A stretch of 53,280 nucleotides of DNA, taken from assembly GCA_022824685.1 (NCBI GenBank), contig JAJDZJ010000006.1, positions 1 to 53,280 on the forward strand, in the 5' to 3' direction. The position numbers and the translations under genes are program-made. Positions 16,168 through 24,794 of the stretch are shown in pieces. The notes below the pieces were generated by a model that had not been told where the DNA came from, did no database searches, and was given only the letters and a program-made list of their open reading frames with translations. This DNA comes from Caldilineaceae bacterium. Its GTDB lineage: Bacteria > Chloroflexota > Anaerolineae > Caldilineales > Caldilineaceae. Positions within the stretch are counted from its first letter, which is position 1. Each line of letters opens with the position of its first letter.

Positions 16168-16956
16168 TTACTCTTCCACGAACGCGACCGCTCGGCAAAA
16201 GGCCGCCTCGCCCCCCTTGAACAGCCAGGGGAAAACACCCACCGTCAGGCGTCGATTCTGCAACTCCGGCGCGCCAATCTGTCCCCCCATGTTTTCAACA
16301 TGCATACAGTCGTGCGGAAAAAGCGCGTTATGCGTCAACTGGTAGGCTTCCTCCGGAAACAACTCGTCGACCGCGTCGGAGCCGCCAAATTTTTCCTCGC
16401 ACTGCTGGCGCACCCGTTGCCACTGATCCAGGCCGCCCCTGCCCAGAAAACGCCCAATTGGCAGGTTCATGGGATGGTCGGTTGAGATCATGTCAACCCC
16501 CCAGATCCTGATCTCTTTTTCCAGGAGCCAATCGCAAATGCTGTGATGCGGCCCTGGATGGCGCAGAATGTACTTCTCTTCGTCCCCCTCCTCAGCCAGG
16601 AATGAGTAGCGATGCCAGCCTGTGTTGATGAAGAGAATGTCGCCCTTCCGCACCTCTACCCGTTCCTCGATGTCCTCAGGACGAAAAATGTCCAACTCGT
16701 CCAGCATATCGCTGAGGTCGACGATCACGCCATCGCCGTAGAGCCAGTCCAATGGAATCTGATCGATCGTTTTGCCGTTGGTGACGAAATGGCGCGGCGC
16801 ATCCAGATGCGTGCCCATGTGATTCGATGACTGAATGTACTGGGCATTCACGCCGTGCTCGGACTTGCGTTTGAAATACTTCACTTCAAATGGCGGATAG
16901 AACGGCCAGAAGGAACAGTCCGCATTTAATGGTTGCGAAAGATCATAAGGGATCAT
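16168..16956 (-). CDS. Cyclase family protein (kynurenine formamidase-like metal hydrolase)
   Basis: A 262-residue member of the cyclase/KynB-like family, metal-dependent hydrolases acting on amides, formamides or cyclic imide/lactone bonds. The signature is HMGTHLDAPRHF with His46, His50, Asp52 and His56. The ATG at 16956 has GAGGAG upstream. It stands between the DUF1116 gene and the molybdenum hydroxylase operon. In this setting it could hydrolyse a ring-oxidised intermediate, but the substrate is not readable from sequence. Confidence 0.9.
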   Translation of the reverse strand: MIPYDLSQPLNADCSFWPFYPPFEVKYFKRKSEHGVNAQYIQSSNHMGTHLDAPRHFVTNGKTIDQIPLDWLYGDGVIVDLSDMLDELDIFRPEDIEERVEVRKGDILFINTGWHRYSFLAEEGDEEKYILRHPGPHHSICDWLLEKEIRIWGVDMISTDHPMNLPIGRFLGRGGLDQWQRVRQQCEEKFGGSDAVDELFPEEAYQLTHNALFPHDCMHVENMGGQIGAPELQNRRLTVGVFPWLFKGGEAAFCRAVAFVEE

Positions 16957-17004
16957 TGCACAGTTCTCCTCAGAGACTTCTGATAGGCGGCAACTCTTAT
17001 TGTC

Positions 17005-18258
17005 TTACTCCTGGAATCCATACTGCTCTGCAAATGCGACGAGCGCTTCGGTGAAGAGCTCGGTGGGCGGGCGCACCAGGCCGGCCCCAATTTGGCCGAC
17101 GCCGGCCTCCTTGTGCGCGATGCCGGTGTTTACCCTGGGGGTGATGCCGGTTTCCACGACCGCGCGCAGATCGATTCCCACCGGCGTGCCTCTGAAATCA
17201 AGTTGCGGGATCGTAAAGGCGGTATGCTCGGCGGCGGTGATTTCGTACATTTCGAGCGTGGCGTTGAGCGCGTCCTGGGGCGTGCCGCTGACAAAGGTGA
17301 CGATGGCCGGCGCCGCAGCCATGGCAAATGCGCCCAGTCCCGCAGTCTCGGTGATTGTGCTGTCGCCAATGTCCGGGTTGCCGTCCTCAGCGCTGAAACC
17401 GGGGAAGTAAAGTCCGACAGGTTGGGGGCATGGGGAAGTAAACCAGCGTTCCCCCATCCCGCTGACGCGAATGCCGAATTCAGTTCCGTTTCGGGCCATC
17501 GTCGAGACAACCGTGCTCCCCTTGACTCCGTGGCCCGCGTCGGCCATTGCCTTGCAAGCAGCCATGACCGGATTCAGGACGCTCAGCGCATTCTCGCCAA
17601 GCGCCTCAAGAACGGATGAGGCGGTGGCTGGGTCCGGCGCGGCCATCGCAACATGCGGCGCCAGCAACTTGGTGAACAGGACTGAACCAGCCTTATTGCG
17701 ATTGTGACCTTCATCGCCCATATGCAAAGCTTCCGCCAGCAGGGCTCGAATGTCCAGTCCGGAACACGCCTCAATCGCGGCGCCAAGTACAGGCGCCATC
17801 ACATCATGCATCCAGCGCAACCGCTCCTGCACATCTTCACTGTATGCGCCATAGCGCAACACCTTGCCGTACCCTTCGTTGAGATTTGAATAGGCGCGAT
17901 TGCCGTGCGTCTTGTTTTCTACTTCATACACGGCCATGGAGGGCGAAATCACGCCCGCCATTGGCCCAACCGCGTTGTGGTGATGGCAAGGCGAGAGACG
18001 CACTTCACCGCTTGCGATCAGTTGGGCAGCTTCCTCCTCCTCTTCCGCTCTCCCTTCGAAGATCAGCGCCCCAACCAATGCCCCGCGCAGCGGGCCGGAT
18101 GCCTCTTCCCACGCGATCGGGGGCCCGGCATGGAGCAACAGGTCTTCGTGCATGTTCGGAACCGTTTCAAGCGCCTTGCCCAGCCCCGTCAGGACCGGTC
18201 TCGCCTCAATCATGCGTTCAACTGCTATGGCGTTGGCGTTGTCGATATTGACTGTCAT
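17005..18258 (-). CDS. DUF1116 protein (AllG/YlbE-like, oxamate carbamoyltransferase subunit family)
   Basis: A 417-residue protein of the DUF1116 family, recognised by the blocks LSPCHHHNAVGPMAGVISPSM, GDEGHNRNKAG, ARNGTEFGIRVSG and the glycine-rich C-terminal GIAHKEAGVGQIGAGLV. In enteric bacteria the homologue YlbE (AllG) works with FdrA (AllF) and YlbF (AllH) in the oxamate carbamoyltransferase of allantoin breakdown. Here an FdrA-type gene precedes it by 96 bases, but no DUF2877 (YlbF) gene is seen. The ATG at 18258 has GGAGGGG upstream. Identity is firm; the reaction in this organism is inferred. Confidence 0.9.
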   Translation of the reverse strand: MTVNIDNANAIAVERMIEARPVLTGLGKALETVPNMHEDLLLHAGPPIAWEEASGPLRGALVGALIFEGRAEEEEEAAQLIASGEVRLSPCHHHNAVGPMAGVISPSMAVYEVENKTHGNRAYSNLNEGYGKVLRYGAYSEDVQERLRWMHDVMAPVLGAAIEACSGLDIRALLAEALHMGDEGHNRNKAGSVLFTKLLAPHVAMAAPDPATASSVLEALGENALSVLNPVMAACKAMADAGHGVKGSTVVSTMARNGTEFGIRVSGMGERWFTSPCPQPVGLYFPGFSAEDGNPDIGDSTITETAGLGAFAMAAAPAIVTFVSGTPQDALNATLEMYEITAAEHTAFTIPQLDFRGTPVGIDLRAVVETGITPRVNTGIAHKEAGVGQIGAGLVRPPTELFTEALVAFAEQYGFQE

Positions 18259-18354
18259 GTTGCCCCTCCGGGCGGCGATGGCATTGCGCCGCGTCGCCTT
18301 GCTGTCCTGACGGGCCCAAGCCCCAGACTCCGTGCCAGGGTCGAGCCGCGCTCC

Positions 18355-20187
18355 CTACCTGAGTCGCGCCAGCAGTCCGGCCAGTCTGTTGTCCCCTCCC
18401 GCCGGAGGACGCCAATCGACCTGAACCACTTCGGCCCCCTGGGCGCGTAAGCTGTCGGTAAAGGATTCGAGCCCGACGTTAATGGCCGCGAAGGAAGACG
18501 CCTTGCCGGCACAATCCCTCTCGGTTGGGACATAGGAGTCCAGCTTCGATGAGGTGAGAGGTCGACCTTCGTCCATCGCGCCAAAGGCGCGCCCGACAGC
18601 GTATACGGCCTCGTCGTGCCTGGTGAATACCGCGGCCCCGGCCTCCTCCAACTGCTCGAGCTGCCTGCGCAGGTTTTGCGGATCGGCATCCGTGCCAATG
18701 ACAACCGCGACGACGGGCATGGATCTCCCATCCCGGCCAGCCGCAACGATGGCCTTTTCGATGGCCGGGCCAAGTTCGCTGGCAGGATCCGGGTGCGCGC
18801 CATCGCCCAACACGACATCGAGTAGAATGAGTCCAGTCGCCGGATCCTCGGCTTCCTGCAGCAGGCGGCGAATTCGCAACTCGTTGTCGAGCATTGGATG
18901 CAGGCGCCCTACGGTAAACGCGTCACCGCCCAGGTCAACCACGGTGTGGCCCTGGCTTCGGTGCGCGTTTTCCATCTGGAGACCGCCGGGCAGCGGCCCG
19001 TTCGAGCAGATCGCCGGCAGAAACTCCTGCAGAAGGAAAAGGGCTTCGTGGGCAAGCGTCCCGCCGGAGTACAACGCCCGCAAACAGGAGCCCGGACGGA
19101 CCGGAGGGACGCGTTGCGCCGGCGCGGCAGTTGGCTGAAAGGACTCTGCAGGATTCCCAGAAGGGTGATCTGACTCTGAAGCGCCCAAACTTTGGACTGC
19201 CAGTTCCGCGGTCCCGTCCAAAGTCCTGGCGAAAGAGATGCCGGCAGCGGGTCCCGCCGCGTTGGGCTCCCCAGTATGACCGATGAAATTCACGACAACC
19301 GGCTTATCGCAGGCCTCCGCTTCGGTCAAGAACTGCCTGGCGACTGACGAAGATGGGGGTTTGGAAACGATCACAATCACATCCGTATCGGCATCCTCTC
19401 TCAAGAGGGATAGAGCCTGTCGCGCCGTCCTCGCTTTGACATCCGCGGTCAGGTCTCGGCCACCGGTTCCAAAGGCTTGTGAGATTCCTTCCCCCAAACG
19501 ATGAATGCCAACCATCACCGCCTGAAGTCCGGTGCCGGATGCGGCGACAATGCCGATTCTGCCCTGGCGCACCCGGTTCGCGAAACCGAGGCCGACGCCT
19601 TCCACGCGGGCCGTGCCGCAGTCCGGCCCCATGATCAGCAACCCTTTGCTCGCCGCTAGTTCCTTGAGCGAAACTTCATCTTCTACTGAAACGTTATCGC
19701 TATAGAGAAAGACGTTCTGGCCCAAGTTGAGCGCGTCGCGCGCGACCGCGGCGGCGTATGCGCCCGGAACCGAGACGAGCGTCCAGTCCGCTTCCGGAAT
19801 CATGCGCGCCGCAGACGAAAGGGTCTTCGGTCGATAGGCGTCCGTTTGCTGAGTTCTGCGCGCTGACAGGAGGTCGTCCACCTTCGCCAGCGCCGCGCGG
19901 CCGGCCTGCTCCGACTCTGCCTGGACCACAAGAATCAGGTCCTCCGGCGCGGCGCGAAGCGCGTCATCGGTGGCAAGCGCGCTCTGGGTCAAGAGTTCCT
20001 TATTGGCCGGCGTTCCCATCACCACGCCGGCGTCCAGAACGCCGGGCAATTCAGCCAAGGCGCGTTGAAGCTGCATGAGCACCACGGAATCGTAGTAGGA
20101 GCCGGCCCGGACCTCCGCCAAAACTGCGGAACCGCCGGCCTCGCCTGTCTGCGCCACAGGTTCATCCACAGTTGCACTCCCATGCAC
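18355..20187 (-). CDS. fdrA: FdrA-like protein (acyl-CoA synthetase fold; AllF-type carbamoyltransferase subunit)
   Basis: A 610-residue FdrA family protein, related to succinyl-CoA synthetase. Diagnostic parts are MGPDCGTARVEGVGLGFAN, VAASGTGLQAVMVGIHRLGE, QAFGTGGRDLT, a second half with LYSGGTLAHEA, and HPMLDNELRIRRLLQEAE followed by ILLDVVLGDGAHPDPA. FdrA (AllF) is one subunit of the enzyme that splits oxalurate to oxamate and carbamoyl phosphate. It is somewhat longer than the enteric protein. The GTG at 20187 is the track's longest start; a second GTG at 20169 is possible, and neither has a strong ribosome site. A promoter lies at 20259-20288. It heads the long minus-strand cluster. Confidence 0.9.
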   Translation of the reverse strand: MHGSATVDEPVAQTGEAGGSAVLAEVRAGSYYDSVVLMQLQRALAELPGVLDAGVVMGTPANKELLTQSALATDDALRAAPEDLILVVQAESEQAGRAALAKVDDLLSARRTQQTDAYRPKTLSSAARMIPEADWTLVSVPGAYAAAVARDALNLGQNVFLYSDNVSVEDEVSLKELAASKGLLIMGPDCGTARVEGVGLGFANRVRQGRIGIVAASGTGLQAVMVGIHRLGEGISQAFGTGGRDLTADVKARTARQALSLLREDADTDVIVIVSKPPSSSVARQFLTEAEACDKPVVVNFIGHTGEPNAAGPAAGISFARTLDGTAELAVQSLGASESDHPSGNPAESFQPTAAPAQRVPPVRPGSCLRALYSGGTLAHEALFLLQEFLPAICSNGPLPGGLQMENAHRSQGHTVVDLGGDAFTVGRLHPMLDNELRIRRLLQEAEDPATGLILLDVVLGDGAHPDPASELGPAIEKAIVAAGRDGRSMPVVAVVIGTDADPQNLRRQLEQLEEAGAAVFTRHDEAVYAVGRAFGAMDEGRPLTSSKLDSYVPTERDCAGKASSFAAINVGLESFTDSLRAQGAEVVQVDWRPPAGGDNRLAGLLARLR

Positions 20188-20258
20188 TGGTGCGGCCGTA
20201 GCGATGGTGCTTCCTTTGAACCGGGTTTTCGACTTGGGAAATGGAAGATTCCAGGGGC

Positions 20259-20288
20259 ATTCTACCAGTTAATCAGGCGTTGGAGCAA
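20259..20288 (-). promoter_or_regulatory. Promoter upstream of fdrA
   Basis: On the minus strand TTGCTC (plus 20283-20288) and, after 18 bases, TAGAAT (plus 20259-20264), preceded by TGG as an extended -10. Transcription would begin about 65 bases before the GTG at 20187. Confidence 0.55.
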
Positions 20289-20315
20289 AGACAGGAGAGA
20301 ATCTACTTGCCGTAC

Positions 20316-20329
20316 GGCGGTTCGCCGCC
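20316..20329 (-). terminator. Short hairpin after the GNAT gene
   Basis: GGCGG (20316-20320) and CCGCC (20325-20329) enclose a four-base loop, just past the stop of the acetyltransferase gene. There is no clear T-tract, so a terminator role is weakly supported. Confidence 0.3.
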
Positions 20330-20332
20330 CGT

Positions 20333-20983
20333 TTACCTGGATACAATCGGATTTCCTCCGCTGAACGTTTCAGAGAATCTTCTCCCATCCTTGGCAAGCC
20401 GCTCGGAACCTGCCAACAGAACTTTCTCCACTGCGGGACCGTTCAGCAGTTCAGGCAAGAATATGGGCGCCGCAGGTGGTCCCTTCGCCGACTGCAGCGA
20501 CAGCTGCCAGTAGCCAACGTCGTGCCATCTCCCCAGTTTGTAGCCTACTCTCTCAAACGCCCCCACAGGTCTGAAGCCGAGCGACTCGTGAAGGCCGACG
20601 CTGGGCGAGTTGGGCAGCGTGATTCCGGCATACGCCCGGAAAATCCCCTGCAAACGCAGAATGGCAAAGAGCGTTTCATACAGGGTCCGCCCTAGCCCCA
20701 GCCGCCTGGCGCCGGCGCCGACATACACCGACACGTTTACCGACCACCGGTAGGCAGCTCGCTCGCTGTGCGCGCCTGCGTAGGCATAGCCCAAAATCTG
20801 TCCGCCATAGGCGCAGACGAGCCAGGGATACCGCGTCAATGTCTTGCGCACACGGGCCGCAATCTCTTCGCTCGACGGCGGGTTCAACTCGAACGAGATG
20901 GGCGTGTCGCGCACGATGGGCGCATAGATTGCCCGGATGCCAGCCGCATCTTCGGCGGTTGCCAGGCGAAGATGTGTCTCCAT
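20333..20983 (-). CDS. GNAT family N-acetyltransferase (phosphinothricin acetyltransferase-like)
   Basis: A 216-residue acetyltransferase. The start MxxHLRLATAEDAAGIRAIYAPIVRDTPISFE and the acetyl-CoA loop around RRLGLGRTLYETL resemble the Pat/Bar group, which acetylates amino groups of small amino-acid-like compounds. The ATG at 20983 was chosen because the family begins here; the 31 codons upstream are unlike the family. The C-terminal 35 residues extend beyond the usual domain. It is not clearly linked to its neighbours. Confidence 0.88.
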   Translation of the reverse strand: METHLRLATAEDAAGIRAIYAPIVRDTPISFELNPPSSEEIAARVRKTLTRYPWLVCAYGGQILGYAYAGAHSERAAYRWSVNVSVYVGAGARRLGLGRTLYETLFAILRLQGIFRAYAGITLPNSPSVGLHESLGFRPVGAFERVGYKLGRWHDVGYWQLSLQSAKGPPAAPIFLPELLNGPAVEKVLLAGSERLAKDGRRFSETFSGGNPIVSR

Positions 20984-21059
20984 GTGAAACGTTCCCGCTT
21001 GCGGCGAGCGCTGTCGCACGGGGGCGTTGAACGGCGGCGGTCTTGCGCAGAAATAGAGA

Positions 21060-21087
21060 GCCGCCTCCGGGCGCAAACAGAGGCGGC
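21060..21087 (-). terminator. Hairpin terminator after the RRM gene
   Basis: GCCGCCTC (21060-21067) pairs with GAGGCGGC (21080-21087) across a 12-base loop. Read on the minus strand the stem runs into TCTCTATTTCTG, a modest T-rich tract. It lies 37 bases past the RRM stop codon. Confidence 0.55.
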
Positions 21088-21124
21088 CAAAAATGCGAAG
21101 GGTGGACGTGAGCGGATCTGTTCC

Positions 21125-21424
21125 CTACCAGCGGTCGCCGCCCCGTTCTCGGTATCCGCCTCCCTGTCCCCCGCGATCCTCTCGCGGGCGCGCTTCATTC
21201 ACCCTGAGGGCGCGCCCCCCCATTTCCTGGTCATTCAGGGCCGCAATCGCCGCTTCAGCGGCGTCATCATCCATTTCAACGAAACAGAACCCGCGAAATC
21301 GACCGGTCTCCCGATCCGTGATCATAGCGACGCTGATGATGTCACCATGTTGCGAGAACAGATCCCGTACTTCCTCCTCAGTCGCTGAATAGGGCAAGTT
21401 GCCCACGTAAATTCGCTTCGACAT
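21125..21424 (-). CDS. RNA-binding protein with one RRM and Gly/Arg tail
   Basis: A 99-residue single-RRM protein like the glycine-rich RNA-binding proteins of Cyanobacteria and Chloroflexota, often cold-induced. RNP2 is IYVGNL (5-10) and RNP1 is RGFCFVEM (44-51), with the RNA-stacking aromatics Tyr6 and Phe46/Phe48. The tail GGQGGGYRERGGDRW is a flexible RNA-contact region. The start MSKRIYVGNL at 21424 matches the family; seven codons upstream are not needed. It is monocistronic with its own terminator. Confidence 0.93.
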   Translation of the reverse strand: MSKRIYVGNLPYSATEEEVRDLFSQHGDIISVAMITDRETGRFRGFCFVEMDDDAAEAAIAALNDQEMGGRALRVNEARPREDRGGQGGGYRERGGDRW

Positions 21425-21896
21425 TTGATTGGCCCCCCGACCCATGCTCTACCCTACTGCCTACCGCGCATCAGGACCGAACAGTTAGGAAATCCACAGA
21501 AATTGAGGCTTTGGAATCCGGCCCGCCCTTTTTTCTACGCCATCGTAATGTTTCCTCGCTCGCGTTCAGCGCCAACTGCGGCTTTCAGTGGTGAATGGTA
21601 CCCGTTGGCCCCTAGTATGCCCCTTATGTTCCAATCTGTCTACCTCTCTATTTCGCGCCCTCTTCACGCCAAATAGCCGCTTCGCCCGCGTTCCGTAGCG
21701 CAAGAGTTTCTTTCGTAGTAATTTTGTCCAAATGTTGGGTGTGAATAACGTTTGGAATTGGCCGATCCGCGGTGATACAATGGCCCTGCTCTCAGACAGG
21801 TCAACCAATTGGCATGGCTTGGGGTCTCTGTCAATGTCAGACGCGGGAGATGTTGCGCCGCCGGAGGTCGAAGGCACAGCAACGAATACGCCTGCA
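21425..21896. other. Intergenic region between RRM gene and trmD
   Basis: A 472-base gap holding the leader of the RRM gene (minus strand) and a plus-strand promoter-like site at 21752-21781. Short ORFs on both strands have no recognisable family and no ribosome site. No tRNA-like fold was found. Confidence 0.4.
21752..21781 (+). promoter_or_regulatory. Plus-strand promoter-like site facing the 3' end of trmD
   Basis: TTGGAA (21752-21757), 18-base spacer, TACAAT (21776-21781) with a TGA extended -10 element. Nothing coding lies downstream on the plus strand until about 22.9 kb; a transcript would be antisense to trmD. Confidence 0.4.
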
Positions 21897-22841
21897 TCAA
21901 CTGTTGGGTAGAGGTTTGTCTGAACTGCTTGGGGGTTGCCACCCCTGGCCGGACAGAAACAGAGAGTCTTCCTGAGTTAAGCGACCCGTTTCGCAGGCCA
22001 GCGCCAACAGGTCCGGCCGTCGTTCCAGGGTAAGCAAGAGAGACTGTTGCCTCCGCCAGCGCTGTACATTTGCGTGGTGTCCGCTGGTCAAGACTTCCGG
22101 AACGCTCTCCTCTCGGAATACGGGAGGCCGGGTAAACTGCGGTCCTTCAAGGAGGCCGGACAGTCCGTCGGAAAAGCTGTCATTGTACGCGCCGGTTTCA
22201 TGGCCCAAGACGCCGGGCAGCAAACGAGTCACGGCGTCGATTATTGCCAGGGCGGCAAGTTCGCCTCCGCTGAGGACAAAGTCGCCTAGACTGAGTTCAT
22301 CCGTGATCAACTGTGTTCGAATCCTCTCGTCGACGCCTTCATATCGTCCGCACACGAGCGCCAGCCGGCTGTGCCTGCTGAGTTCTGCGGCCACAGCCTG
22401 ATTGAAGCGGCGCCCCTGGGGCGTAAGGAGTACAACCGGGGTGGGATGTTCCGAAACGGGCGGCTCGTCAGCTTCCCAGGCAGGCAAGTCGAAATGGGCT
22501 GATTCCTCCGGCAACTGCCAGCCTTGCGGCCGGCTCAAGACCGTCTCGACCGCGCGCACAACCGGTTCTGGGCGCATGACCATGCCGCCGCCGCCGCCGT
22601 ATGGATAGCCGTCACAGGTATGGTGACGATCTGTCGCATAATCACGAATATTGTGGAGCGTTATTTCTAGAATGCCTTTCTTCTGCGCTCGGGCCAGAAT
22701 GCTTTCAGAAAGAGGGCCTGGAAACATTGACGGGAACAGAGTGAAAACATCGAAGTGGATGGCGCCAGGAGCCTCCTCTTGAACACAGGCTTTGTCGATC
22801 TCGTCATCCGTTCTGTGCTCCAGCACCTTACCTTGGGCCAT
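21897..22841 (-). CDS. trmD: tRNA (guanine-N1)-methyltransferase TrmD
   Basis: A 314-residue SPOUT-class enzyme that methylates G37 next to the anticodon in tRNAs reading CNN codons, using S-adenosylmethionine. Typical blocks are [44 protein letters not shown] and the knot region [17 protein letters not shown]. It is longer than the usual 230-250 residues, with about 28 extra at the N-terminus and a C-terminal tail. The ATG at 22841 has AAGAG upstream; a shorter protein starting near IHFDVF is possible but lacks an ATG. It is divergent from the M23 peptidase gene. Confidence 0.95.
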   Translation of the reverse strand: MAQGKVLEHRTDDEIDKACVQEEAPGAIHFDVFTLFPSMFPGPLSESILARAQKKGILEITLHNIRDYATDRHHTCDGYPYGGGGGMVMRPEPVVRAVETVLSRPQGWQLPEESAHFDLPAWEADEPPVSEHPTPVVLLTPQGRRFNQAVAAELSRHSRLALVCGRYEGVDERIRTQLITDELSLGDFVLSGGELAALAIIDAVTRLLPGVLGHETGAYNDSFSDGLSGLLEGPQFTRPPVFREESVPEVLTSGHHANVQRWRRQQSLLLTLERRPDLLALACETGRLTQEDSLFLSGQGWQPPSSSDKPLPNS

Positions 22842-22967
22842 GATTTTCTCTTAACCGCTCTGGGTCTGGGATACTTCCGTCGGCTGGCGGAATCTGTGAT
22901 GGACGGCAGCTTCCATCAGCGGAGGCCTAGTCGGTGGAAGCGGCTTTTGCGCCGCATTCGTTACGTC

Positions 22968-22973
22968 ATTGTA
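22968..22973 (-). promoter_or_regulatory. Possible extended -10 element for trmD
   Basis: On the minus strand TGTGCTACAAT, identical over 11 bases to the -10 region at 4692. No good -35 is seen. It would give a leader of about 120 bases to the trmD start. Confidence 0.3.
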
Positions 22974-23033
22974 GCACAACCGCAGGAGCTCCAGACAGCC
23001 GAAGCGCCCGCCGGCGGAACACAGGCGGGACGC

Positions 23034-24587
23034 ATGCGGCGTCCGCGCTCTCCTCTGAGGTCTCCGTTTGCCATAGCCCTGACCGTCGTTCTTGTTGGCT
23101 GCCTGTATCTTCCCCGCCGCCTTGCGGCCCCCGTAGCTACTCAGGGGCTCAGGCCTGTTCCGGTGCCTGTGCCGGCTCCCACTTCCGCCCTTGTGCGGAG
23201 TGTTTCGGAAGCGCGGAAGGAAGAGCCTCAATCCGCATCAGTTGCCGGTTCAACACGCGTCTTGAAACTGTTGCCGGCATCGATCGCAAATGCTGCGGAA
23301 CGGCCAACCATCGAGCAGGCGCCCCTCGTGCAGGTAGATGTTCACAATCGTGAAGCTGCCGGTTCCGGGACGGGAGCCGCCAATTCCACTCTGCAGGCTT
23401 CTTTGGCCAGTGTTTCCGAGACGCAGGACAGATCGGCAAGCATCGATCCAATCTATCTCCAGGATCCACCCGTCCTTCCCCTGCCAGACTTGGGCAGCCT
23501 GTTCTTGCAAGGGCCATACAGAGACGTACTCAATCCAACTTTCCGTGATGAGTTCGTCTCACGGCCGCCAATGCCGCGGTCAGGGGAAGAGCGACCGGGG
23601 GCCTTGAGCACGCCCGTGCCCTCGCAGGCACTGCAATCCCGATTTTCCTCCAGGCCGCCAATGGGCGAACTCAATGTGTTGCGCGCCGAGATCGACAAGG
23701 CTCGTGAATCACTGTCCATTCAGGTCGATGTCGGCGCGGACACGGGCATCGCGCCCCGTAGCCCGAGCGGGCCCGGCAGCCTCTGGCCCTCATTCGAACC
23801 GCCTAACTCTTTGAGCGGAGAACATTTCTGGCTCGAACCTCCGTTTCCCGGAGGATTCAATCAGATGTACAGTCCCGGCTATCAGTTTGGAAGCACAGGG
23901 GGCGGCCGGTACCGAATCCATCATGGCGTCGACATCGGCAATCCGATTGGAACGCCGGTACTCGCGACCGCATCAGGAGAAGTCGTACACGCCGGGCCGG
24001 ACAATCCCGAGCTGCTGGGTCCGTACAACGACTTCTACGGCAACTCGGTTGTGGTTCGCCTCGACCGCAAACTGGCGACCCCTCGCGGCGAACAGGACGT
24101 ATTCGTACTCTACGGCCACCTTGTCAGCGTTGATGTGGCGGAAGGGCAGTGGGTTGGAGCCGGTGACTATCTGGGCGGCGTCGGCATGACCGGTATCGCC
24201 ATCGGCCCCCATCTGCATCTTGAGGTCAGAATCGGGCAGAACAGCTACCTGCACACTGTTAATCCCGCTTTGTGGATGCGCCCATCTTCCTATACGGGGA
24301 CGGTCGCGGTGCGCCTGCTGTCCGCGGCCGGCCGAACCTGGCCTGGTGTGCAACTCTCACTCTACCACTACGAAGAGTCCGGGGTTCGCTGGTTCCGCAT
24401 GATCGAAACCTATCCCGAACTGGAAAGCATCGGCCCCGACCCGTCCTGGGGCGAAAATGGCGCCTTGAGTCATATCCCTGCCGGTGTCTATCTCCTGACA
24501 GGCTCAGTCAATGGCGAGGAGGTCAGGCAGGAGATTGTGGTTCGAGATGGGGAGACAACATTTGTAGAACTGCGCACGCAACAGTAG
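23034..24587 (+). CDS. M23 family metallopeptidase, membrane-anchored
   Basis: A peptidase of about 517 residues likely trimming peptidoglycan cross-links outside the membrane. The N-terminus is basic, then a hydrophobic anchor (SPFAIALTVVLVGCLYLP), then about 250 residues of low-complexity Pro/Ser linker. The M23 domain has the Zn ligands in HHGVDIG and GPHLHLEVRIG. After it comes a beta-rich C-terminal domain of about 95 residues (SLYHYEESGVRWF and on), unlike plain M23 enzymes. The start is uncertain: ATG 23034 has GGCGGGA upstream, whereas 22899 or 22755 would add a basic N-terminal extension; the last would overlap trmD. Confidence 0.87.
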   Translation: MRRPRSPLRSPFAIALTVVLVGCLYLPRRLAAPVATQGLRPVPVPVPAPTSALVRSVSEARKEEPQSASVAGSTRVLKLLPASIANAAERPTIEQAPLVQVDVHNREAAGSGTGAANSTLQASLASVSETQDRSASIDPIYLQDPPVLPLPDLGSLFLQGPYRDVLNPTFRDEFVSRPPMPRSGEERPGALSTPVPSQALQSRFSSRPPMGELNVLRAEIDKARESLSIQVDVGADTGIAPRSPSGPGSLWPSFEPPNSLSGEHFWLEPPFPGGFNQMYSPGYQFGSTGGGRYRIHHGVDIGNPIGTPVLATASGEVVHAGPDNPELLGPYNDFYGNSVVVRLDRKLATPRGEQDVFVLYGHLVSVDVAEGQWVGAGDYLGGVGMTGIAIGPHLHLEVRIGQNSYLHTVNPALWMRPSSYTGTVAVRLLSAAGRTWPGVQLSLYHYEESGVRWFRMIETYPELESIGPDPSWGENGALSHIPAGVYLLTGSVNGEEVRQEIVVRDGETTFVELRTQQ

Positions 24588-24794
24588 CGCCTTCGTTCGC
24601 CTGTGGATGGGGTTCAGCAGCTTCCTGAGCAGTTCGTTTCCGTCCCCTGTAGCTGAGATCTTATGGGCCCCCGCCAGCCGTTCAGACGAATCCGCCCAAG
24701 TCGTTGCATCCTGCGCAGAGCCCTCTTTCATATCCAACCACTCCTGGCCCGCTGAGCCGAGCACAGCCCCAAATATTGGTTATCTGAAATCCAC

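Noticed and set aside
21780..21896. Small RNA or tRNA-like gene in the gap before trmD
   Set aside because: No cloverleaf or T-loop motif, and only a 5-bp GTTGC/GCAAC pairing with no T-tract; left only as a possible transcript.
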